Of a stretch of DNA of 64,000 nucleotides, positions 56,826 to 64,000 are shown one piece after another; position 1 is the first letter of the stretch, and each line of letters starts with the position of its first letter. Source of the stretch: Beta vulgaris subsp. vulgaris (lineage: Eukaryota > Streptophyta > Magnoliopsida > Caryophyllales > Amaranthaceae); the NCBI RefSeq assembly GCF_026745355.1, contig NC_079204.1:51198209-51262208 (forward strand), read 5' to 3'. A program made the translations under genes and the position numbers. Under the pieces are notes generated by a model. The model ran no database searches and was not told the DNA's origin. It worked only from the letters and a program-made list of their open reading frames with translations.

Positions 56826-57298
56826 ATATGGTCTAAATAGAATATATAAATAATGCAAAAGTTAAAATACATTTCATTTGAATTATAAAGACACTAACCA
56901 ATTAATCTTTTTTTTTTAAAGACACTAACCAACCAATTCTACCATCTCATATTGGTATTTGTGGGGGAAAATATTTGAGGACAAGATAACATACATCCAA
57001 CAATTGTTGAATTCAGTAAGTCGTAAGTAAATAGAAAACTCACAATTACATCCCATTAAAATATGGTCTAAATAGAATATATAAATAATGCAAAAGTTAA
57101 AATACATCTCATTTGAATTATAAAGACACTAACCAATTAATCTTTTTTTTTTTTTAAAAGACACTAACCAACCAATTCTACCATCTCATATTGGTATTTG
57201 TGGGGGAAAATATTTGAGGACAAGATAACATACATCCAACAATTGTTGAATTCAGTAAGTCGTAAGTAAATAGAAAACTCACAATTACATCCCATTAC
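56826..57298. repeat. Tandem duplication, 235-bp unit, two copies
   Basis: 56826-57060 and 57061-57298 are almost identical. The visible differences are ACATTTCATT / ACATCTCATT and the length of an internal T/A run. Each unit begins ATATGGTCTAAATAGAATAT. About 45 bp of the unit (TATAAATAATGCAAAAGTTAAAAT region) resembles the UGT upstream sequence at 59308-59350. Confidence 0.93.
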
Positions 57299-58076
57299 TC
57301 GAAAATGACAATTTCATATCTTTAGACACAAAACCAAATAATTCGAATAAAATAAATTTATGATGAATCTTTTTTTTTTTTTTTGAAAGTATGATAACTC
57401 TTTTAATCTCTTGTATGAATACTGTTCATTTCAAATGTATGTCAATTGTATTTTTAGCTTTCATCGTCATGTTTAATTAAACAATTGATTTTATTTTCTA
57501 GTATTTTCTAGATCACTAACAAAATATGTATACATTCTAAGTTACAAGTGATTTTTAATTACAATTCTACACGTGTGTATCAAATTGACTTATCATCATT
57601 TCTTTTTTGTTGAAAGTTTTTAGTTTGACTTTAATCAAAAAATAAATAAAAGTTTTAGCTTGGTGATTGTCCCCTTAAATTAGGATTCAATTTTTCTTAA
57701 TAATAAAAGATGACAAATTGGTTCATATTAATCTGTATACTAGTGTAACTATCAGAAAATGTATTGTTTCAGAATTATTATATAATAGTACAAAATCTAA
57801 TATGACCACACATTAATCAATATAATGATATGAGGTAGTGTTCGTGCCAACAACTAATTTGGATGCAAAAACACCAAATGAATTAAGACTTAAAATAACA
57901 TTTTTTTTTTTAATCTATAGGAAACATTAAGCTCCCTTTTCAAATTCATTCAATGTATCGTCATTCTTTTCACTTTTTATAATCTTTAATAATAGTGGTC
58001 AAATATTTGAATTGGTGATCATGAAATTACAGATTACAAGAAAAACAGGGTTACGACTTTAAGAACAAATATATTA
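57299..58076. other. Intergenic AT-rich sequence, copy B block begins
   Basis: No gene. 57850-58060 matches the copia flanks at 49993-50164 and 55340-55380, including AATAATAGT and GATCATGAAATTACAGAT. Confidence 0.6.
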
Positions 58077-58299
58077 CTCCCTCCGGTCTTTATTAGTTTA
58101 CTCATATTTTTTTTTTTTGGAATGTCCTTTATTAGGTTAACTTTTTTTTTTTTTGAAATGAAAACACTAAATTTTCATCATACATACATTCAACTTTAAT
58201 ATAAAATAATAGTTTATCTTTCTTTTTATGTCCCACAATATTATATCTGCTAAAACTCTATGCAAAAGAAATGGGTAAACTAATAAAAAACAGAGATAG
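58077..58299. mobile_element. Stowaway-like MITE
   Basis: 223 bp. Left end CTCCCTCCGGTCTTTATTAG, right end complement CTATCTCTGTTTTTTATTAG, both followed by TTTAC, with TA on each side (58075-58076 and 58300-58301). The CTCCCTCCG end and TA target are typical of Stowaway/Mariner-like miniature elements. Non-coding. Confidence 0.8.
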
Positions 58300-58747
58300 T
58301 ATATAATACTCTTATTCTCTACGAACATAACTACATCAAGAGGGTAGACTATCCGCTTTTAATAGATCATTACAAAATAATAATAATGATGAACTGGATT
58401 TCATCATATATTAAATTTTATCGGCAGCGAGTAAACAACCCACTTGGTAGATTAAGGTTTATATCCACTTTCTAATAACTCCTCTGTTCAACATATTCTT
58501 CCCATTTAATTTTTCACATTTGTCGATGTTCATTTTATATCATTAATATCTTAATTACATATTAGTAAAAATTACGAAATTTTGTTTTTTAATGTACTCA
58601 TCAAGATGAATCAAATTAGACCCCACATGACCATTTTTTTTCCTTATATATTGAAAAGAATTTAGAAAGTTCTCTTTACTTACAAGTAGTGTCAAGATTT
58701 CAGAAAGGTAGAACGAAAAGAAATAGAGGCAATAACTTGTTTCATTT

Positions 58748-59110
58748 ATTTAGATATTATTATTTTATATGTATGACTTTTAGTAATTAACGATAGTCAA
58801 TAGATTTTATGTTTGCGGATTAAAATGGATTTTTCCTTATCAAAAATAAATTATACTACTCAAAAGTGGTTTTAACTAGAACACATTTTACTTGAGTGAT
58901 TTGCTTATTAGAATTAATTTTTACAGATTAATACTAAATTCACTCAATAATCAATATTATATTTGTTTAAGGTGAAGAAAGCAAGCATTAGTTATACTAG
59001 TAAATATATGAGACCTTTTATATCCCCAGATAAAAATAGTCTACCATGTGAATTTTACTAAATATATTATTATTGTTTGGTTTTTTGATGGAAAATACAG
59101 TACTCTGTAC
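58748..59110. repeat. Diverged duplicate block, copy B (leads into UGT)
   Basis: Partner of 55740-56110. It lies 490-850 bp before the UGT start codon, so copy A may be the upstream region of a lost or moved duplicate. Confidence 0.75.
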
Positions 59111-59516
59111 GCTTTCAATTCAATGCTTCATTTTAACTTGTAAGCTCGCCAATGCACAACTTAATTAAACCATTAATATCTCTAATTATCCGATCCATTA
59201 CTAAAAAAGTAGATATATTTGATATTTTGAAAATATACGTCGAGGCAAATTCAATATCTTTTTTCTTGCAAACATTATTGGGTTTTATACATCCTAGGAA
59301 AATATAGTCAAAGTATAATCTATAAATACTCTAAACGTCAAAATGAAACATCTATCTACAAACAGAGTGTTTATTATTTAGGTAAGGTAACGGAAACAAA
59401 TCGTTGGTTGTACCCATAAATATGTTTTCTAGCATGTCAGTTTGCAGTTCATATTATGTGGAGGTAATAGACCATGGGTCATTTGTTTTCCCACCCAACA
59501 TTCCAACCTACTTCAC

Positions 59517-59525
59517 ATATATAAA
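59517..59525 (+). promoter_or_regulatory. Probable TATA box of the UGT gene
   Basis: CACATATATAAAGTC lies about 75 bp before the start codon, leaving a short A-rich leader. A second TATAAATA-like site is at 59320-59328 but is more distant. Confidence 0.45.
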
Positions 59526-59597
59526 GTCTACAAATTATAAGTAAGTGAACCATTGACAAGTTCAACAAGAGAAAAAAAATCACCCTAAGAAGTAAGA

Positions 59598-61037
59598 ATG
59601 GCTGCCCATATTGGTGATCATAGTGGATACAAGCATAACCAAGTAGCAGTTGTAGCAATCCCTCTTCCAATTCAAGGCCACCTCAATCCACTCCTCCGTC
59701 TCTCCCACCTTATCGCCGCCTACGGAATCCCCGTCCACTTTGTTAGCTTCGCTAGCCACAACCAGCAAGCCAAAGTTCGAGCTCATGGACTAGACCAAAT
59801 AAACTCAACTATAACCATGATCAATTTTCATGATCCTCATTTCATTCCTCTACCTTCCCTTACTAATACTAAACAAAACAATTGTACTACTAAATTTCCT
59901 ATTCATGTAACACGCATTTGCGATGTTTGTCACCTTCTTGAACACCCTATATCGGAACTTATAGGATCTCTTTCAGCCAAGTTTAAAAGAATCATTGTTA
60001 TTCATGATAGTCTCATGGCTTCACTTGTTCATCAAGATGCAGTTAAAATTATCTCAAATGTTGAGTCTTACACTTTTCATACTAGTTCCGCTTTTACTAT
60101 ATTCTTTTTTATGTGGCATTCAATGGTTGAAAAACCATTTAATCTGAGCTCTGACATACCACATTATGTTCCATCAAGCAAAGGTTGTTCTAGTCCAGAG
60201 TTCGAGAAGTTTGTAGCTGATCAATATAAGCTCGCAAACTTAAGTTCCGGAAGACTATACAACACTTGCAGATCACTGGAAAATAAGTACATGGATCTTC
60301 TTACACAACTTCCAGCTAACAAAAACAAGAAGCTTTTTGCTATTGGACCTGTTAATCGATTGATTAATACGAGTTCGAACACAAGCAAGCATAAGTGTTT
60401 AGAGTGGCTAGATGAGCAAGAGAGTGACTCAGTGATCTATGTCTCGTTTGGAACCACAACATCAATGACAGACGAACAGATCAAAGAATTGGCAGATGGG
60501 TTAGATAGAAGCAATCAGAAGTTTATATGGGTTTTACGAGAGGCGGATGAAGTGAACATCTTTAAAAAAGATGGTACAGCAGTAGGAGAACACTATGATC
60601 AGCTGCTTAAGGGGTACGAGGAGGCGGTCAGGGGCCGCGGATTGATGGTTAAAGGTTGGGCACCGCAGCTTGAAATCTTAGGACATGAGGCCATAGGTGG
60701 GTTTATAAGTCATTGTGGGTGGAATTCTTGCTTGGAAAGTTTAAGTATGGGTGTGCCAATTGCAGCATGGCCTATACATTCTGATCAACCAAAGAATAGT
60801 ATGTTGGTTACAGAGGTGTTAAAAGTTGGTGTGGTGGTGAAAGATTGGGCGAATCGCGATGAGCTCATAACGTCGAGTGTTGTTGAGAGTGCAGTTAGAA
60901 GATTGATGGCATCAAAAGAAGGAGAAGAGTTAAGGAAAAGAGCAAGAGAATTAGGAGCTTCTGTTAGAGGTTCAGTTGCAAAAGGTGGTACTTCTTGCTT
61001 GGAATTGGATTCTTTTGTGGCTCATATTACAAGATGA
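59598..61037 (+). CDS. UDP-glycosyltransferase, zeatin O-glucosyltransferase-like (UGT93 type)
   Basis: An intronless 479-residue GT-B fold enzyme that moves a sugar from a UDP-sugar to a small molecule in the cytosol. The N-terminal acceptor domain opens AVVAIPLPIQGHLNPLLRLS, with probable catalytic His28 and its activating Asp137 in VIHDSLMASL. The C-terminal PSPG box spans Trp354 to Gln397 (WAPQLEILGHEAIGGF, then SHCGWNSCLESLSMGVP), exactly 44 residues. The final Gln is commonly found in glucose donors. The openings IPVHFVSFASHNQQAKVRAHG and INFHDPHFIPLPS, and the ending VRGSVAKGGTSCLELDSFVAHI, match zeatin O-glucosyltransferases, which store cytokinins. The acceptor cannot be proved, as relatives act on other alcohols. 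There is no signal peptide, and the length is normal. The frame is intact with a good start. Confidence 0.92.
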   Translation: MAAHIGDHSGYKHNQVAVVAIPLPIQGHLNPLLRLSHLIAAYGIPVHFVSFASHNQQAKVRAHGLDQINSTITMINFHDPHFIPLPSLTNTKQNNCTTKFPIHVTRICDVCHLLEHPISELIGSLSAKFKRIIVIHDSLMASLVHQDAVKIISNVESYTFHTSSAFTIFFFMWHSMVEKPFNLSSDIPHYVPSSKGCSSPEFEKFVADQYKLANLSSGRLYNTCRSLENKYMDLLTQLPANKNKKLFAIGPVNRLINTSSNTSKHKCLEWLDEQESDSVIYVSFGTTTSMTDEQIKELADGLDRSNQKFIWVLREADEVNIFKKDGTAVGEHYDQLLKGYEEAVRGRGLMVKGWAPQLEILGHEAIGGFISHCGWNSCLESLSMGVPIAAWPIHSDQPKNSMLVTEVLKVGVVVKDWANRDELITSSVVESAVRRLMASKEGEELRKRARELGASVRGSVAKGGTSCLELDSFVAHITR

Positions 61038-61295
61038 TCACTGAAATTTTTATGTTGTAGAATATATTTATGTATTATTAGTTCGTGACTTATATTTACC
61101 TAAATAAATTGAGAATTATTTAGGGTAGTGTTTGGGAATGAGTATTTCATTTGAAATGATTCATTTGAAATTTGTATTCTCAAATCATGGAATTTAAAAT
61201 CAAATTCATTGTTTGGTAAACTTAAGAATTTCAAATTTAGGATTTCAAATCCATTTCCATTGTTTGACTTAACATAGAATTTACAAAGAGAAGAG
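61038..61295. other. UGT 3' flank with repeat-like TTTGAAATT text
   Basis: AATAAATT near 61103 may be a polyadenylation signal. 61125-61265 has GTGTTTGGGAATGAG and TTTGAAATGATTCATTTGAA phrases seen in plant miniature elements, but no paired ends were found. Confidence 0.35.
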
Positions 61296-61419
61296 TGTTG
61301 GAACATTTATAGGGTAATGGGTTTGAAACTTATAAGGGTATGTACTAGAAGAGGAGGAGGTCTAGTATGCAAAAGGCTAGAGTGCATCAAGTGGCAAAAC
61401 GCATTGATAAACCAAGGGA

Positions 61420-61560
61420 GACAGAAGACTGGCCGCGAGTCGCAACAACCGTCGCGAGTCGCGACCAGTGGCCCGTCGCGAGTCGCGACAGGCGTCGCGG
61501 GTCGCGACCAGCGCCTCGCGACTCGCGAGCTTCTTCGCGAGTCGCGACGTGTCTTCTGCC
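61420..61560. repeat. GTCGCGAGTCGCGAC motif array
   Basis: Seven or so copies of CGCGAGTCGCGAC or close forms (GTCGCGGGTCGCGACC, CTCGCGACTCGCGAG) lie within 140 bp. The motif is palindromic around TCGCGA. It is very CpG-rich compared with the AT-rich surroundings and lies in the presumed LTR or leader of the right-hand copia element. Confidence 0.9.
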
Positions 61561-62090
61561 TTGGAATGCGAAAAGATGCCTTGACGGTTTTATGTCCGTT
61601 GTGAGTTATGGCTCATTTTAATGACCTTTAAGGTCCTTAAATCAGTGATTAAAGGCCTTTGATGGGTGATTAAAATGGGGGTTATGGTTTAACTACTCTA
61701 GTCAATGAAAGGTTTATTCTTCCTATATAAACCTTGGGATTCCTATGAGTGAGAGGTTAGAAGAAAAATCAGATTTATTCTATACTCTCAAATACTTCTT
61801 GCTTGCTTAAGAGAAAACTTGCAATCTTCTCTTGAGTGTTCTTCACAAACACAAAACACAAGTTCTTGTTGATTCACTTAGAAGATCATCTAAGTGGATT
61901 GTTTCTCTCCATTGTATCTCATTAGTTATTTCGTGTTAACCCGGTGATCCTAGAGGGGCGAAATTAAACTAATAGGAAAGCGTAGTTTCCGTGCCTTGGA
62001 GTGGATATCCGGTTCTCTCATTGATCACTCACTAACAATCTATTAGTTTAATTTCTCTTTCTTTTCGGATATGGCTCAACACTCAAGGAC

Positions 62091-62787
62091 ATGACTATGA
62101 ACTTCCAAAAGTTGGATAAGTTTGAGGGGTGGGCTATCGAGGTGGCAAAAGAAGATGCACTTCTTGTTGACCGCCTTGAATGTGGTGTATGTGTTATCAA
62201 CTCCTATGCCACCACTCCCGGAAGATGGAGAGGAAGAGCCTCTTGAGACTACTAGGAAGAGGATAAAGTGGGAGAATGATGACTACATTTGTCGTGGTCA
62301 TATTCTCAACTCTCTCACCGACCCGTTGTTTGATCTCTACCAAAATGTGGAGAGTGCAAAGGAACTTTGGGATGCTCTTGAGGCCAAGTACATTTCGGAA
62401 GATGCTTCAAGTAAGAAATTCCTTGTTAGTAATTTTAATTCTTTTAAAATGACTAATGATCGGCCTATTATGGAGCAATTCCATGAGGTTCATCATATTT
62501 TGAACCAAATAAGATCACATGGTATGGTGATGGATGAGGCAATTGCGGTTGCCTCAATCATTGACAAATTACCAAATTCTTGGAAAGATACAAAACATCT
62601 TTTAAAACATAAAAAGGAAGACATGTCCATGGAGCAATTAGGAACTCATCTTCGTATTGAAGAGGGGATCCGGGCTCAAGATGGGGTTAAGGATACTACT
62701 CCTAGTATTCCTAAATCTACCGTTAATTTGGTAGAGGTTGGTGGGTCTAGTAAGACCAAGAAATCCAACAACAAACAACAACAATAA
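62091..62787 (+). pseudogene. Copia gag (right-hand element)
   Basis: An ATG at 62091 begins MTMNFQKLDKFEG, the usual copia gag start. A one-base frame change near 62125 leads into RWQKKMHFLLTALNVVYVLS, KRIKWENDDYICRGHILNSL, AKELWDALEAKY and LRIEEGIRAQD. The frame ends in an N/Q-rich stretch where a second frame change (near 62760) leads to the zinc knuckle. It would form the particle; the two indels prevent this as read. Confidence 0.88.
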
Positions 62788-64000
62788 CAAAACCAATGTT
62801 GCAAACAAGAAGAGGAAGACCCTCTCTTGTTGGATATGCAATGGTCCTCATCTTAAGAGGGATTGTCCTTCTAACAACAAGAAGAAGACAAAGAACACAC
62901 AACCTAGTGTTGTTCAAAACCAAGGTAACAATGCACATGTTAATGTAATTGAAGAAATGCATTTTGTTGCTATGATTTCTGAAATTATGTGTGTGCAGGT
63001 TGATGATTCTTGGTGGATAGATTCGGGAGCCTCTAGACATGTGTGCAATAACAAGGATTTCTTCAAGTCTTTGAAAGATTTGGATGATGGTCCAATCTTG
63101 TATATGGGGAATGATTCTACGGTAAAGGCTAGAGGCATAGGCCAAGTAGAATTGTTGTTAACCTCGGGAAAGACTTTAACTCTCCGGGATGTTGTGTATG
63201 TACCGGAAGTTAGGAAGAATCTTGTGTCAGGAGGTCTCTTGAATAAGTATGGTTTTAAAGTTGTTTTTGAGTCGGATAAATTTGTACTTTCCAAGGGTGG
63301 TATTTTTGTTGGACAAGGTTTCTTTTGTAATGGAATGTTTAAATTTAGTATTGATAATAAAATTGGTACTAGTTCTATTTACATGCTTGATGTTTCTTCT
63401 CTATGGCACAATCGTTTATGTCATGTGAATTATCGTAGATTATATGACATGTCTAAAATGGGGTTAATACCTCCTTTCGATTTAAAGTTAGAGAAGTGTC
63501 ACACTTGCGTGCTAAATAAAATTACAAAAAATCCTTATCCTAGTGTGACTAGACAAACGGTATTGCTTGAATTGGTGCATAGTGACTTGTGTGACTTTCA
63601 TAGTTCACCTTCTTTAGGAAATAAAATATATTGTAACTTTTATTGATGATTTTTCAAGGTTTTGTTACATATATTTATTATTTACTAAAGATGAAGCACT
63701 AGAAAAGTTTAAGACCTTTAAAATCGAAGTGGAACTCCAACTTAATCAAAAGATTAAAAGACTTCGAACGGATAGGGGTGGTGAATATTATAATCCAAGT
63801 TATTTTAGTTCCATTGGTGTAATTCATGAAACAACCGCCCCATACTCACCTCAAAGTAATGGTATAGCGGAAAGGAAAAATAGGGTCCTAAAAGAAATGG
63901 TTAATACCATGCTTTCTAATTCGGGTCTTAATGACGGTTTTTGGGGTGATGCAATTTTAACTGCATGTTACATTTTAAATCGAGTTCCTAATAAAAGGAA
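62738..64000 (+). pseudogene. Copia zinc knuckle, protease and integrase (partial)
   Basis: Zinc knuckle CWICNGPHLKRDC (CX2CX3HX4C), then the aspartic protease DSWWIDSGASRHVCN and YVPEVRKNLVSGGLL. The GAG-pre-integrase has LWHNRLCHVNYRRL (LCH in place of LGH), and the zinc pair is CHTC. A frame change near 63633 leads to the integrase core: TFIDDFSRFCYIY, RTDRGGEYY and QSNGIAERKNR (D-D-E), reading to the window end. Two frame changes against otherwise clean motifs suggest either early decay or base-call errors. Confidence 0.9.

Larger units (their letters stand above)
61296..64000 (+). mobile_element. Ty1/copia element, 3' part beyond the window
   Basis: Coding order gag, zinc knuckle, protease, integrase on the plus strand. 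TGTTGGAACATTT at 61296 is a likely 5' LTR start. The LTR end and primer site were not resolved: no TGGTATCAGAGC lies before gag. The window ends inside the integrase. Confidence 0.8.

Overview
The window looks like nuclear DNA of a flowering plant, most likely a core eudicot. It has GT-AG spliced genes with an AT-rich background, a plant-type CC-NBS-LRR gene, a UGT with the plant PSPG box, and a dense set of plant transposon families (Athila-type Ty3/gypsy, Ty1/copia, L1-type LINE, CACTA, Mutator-like, hAT-like, Stowaway-like). The species cannot be fixed from sequence alone. There are only three apparently intact host genes: TFIIB (1369-7239, seven exons, + strand), a single-exon CC-NBS-LRR gene (9209-11830, +) and a zeatin O-glucosyltransferase-like UGT (59598-61037, +). 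A broken polyamine-oxidase-like remnant lies at 8476-8910. No functional link between the three genes is visible.

Layout. 1-12.7 kb is gene-rich: TFIIB, the oxidase remnant, the NLR. 12.7-17.2 kb holds tRNA-derived retroposon-like repeats and a 5'-truncated LINE on the minus strand. 17295-33820 is one Athila-type element on the minus strand with paired 1.7-kb LTRs, a perfect 5-bp target duplication (ATATT), a tRNA-Asp-type primer site and an extra ORF downstream of pol. Inside its gag-pol interval sits a solo LTR of another family (27848-30078), and inside that a Mutator-like miniature element (28355-29206) with a perfect 9-bp duplication, giving three nested layers. 33.8-48 kb is degraded transposon sequence: a CACTA remnant, an inverted copia gag-protease fragment, and a copia integrase-RT-RNase H body split by a 3.3-kb non-autonomous CACTA element (40861-44165, TSD ATG). 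48.5-55.3 kb has a second small CACTA element made largely of hairpins (48532-49992, TSD ATG) and a 5.2-kb copia element with both LTRs (50165-55335). 55.3-59.3 kb contains two diverged copies of the same intergenic block; the second leads into the UGT. From about 61.3 kb to the end there is a further copia element cut by the window edge.

Most interesting points. (1) Two non-autonomous CACTA elements whose ends are arrays of short near-palindromic hairpins, both with exact boundaries and an ATG target duplication. (2) GC-rich short-motif arrays (CCCGGGCGGGCG-type in the Athila element, GTCGCGAGTCGCGAC-type in the right-hand copia element) standing out from an AT-rich genome. (3) LTR differences in the Athila element that are mostly single-base indels, suggesting a very young insertion and possibly unpolished assembly, so some frameshifts may be artefacts. 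(4) A diverged duplicate block upstream of the UGT that provides a near-empty-site comparison for the CACTA and copia insertions. No single previously unknown gene system is evident; the novelty is in the transposon architecture.
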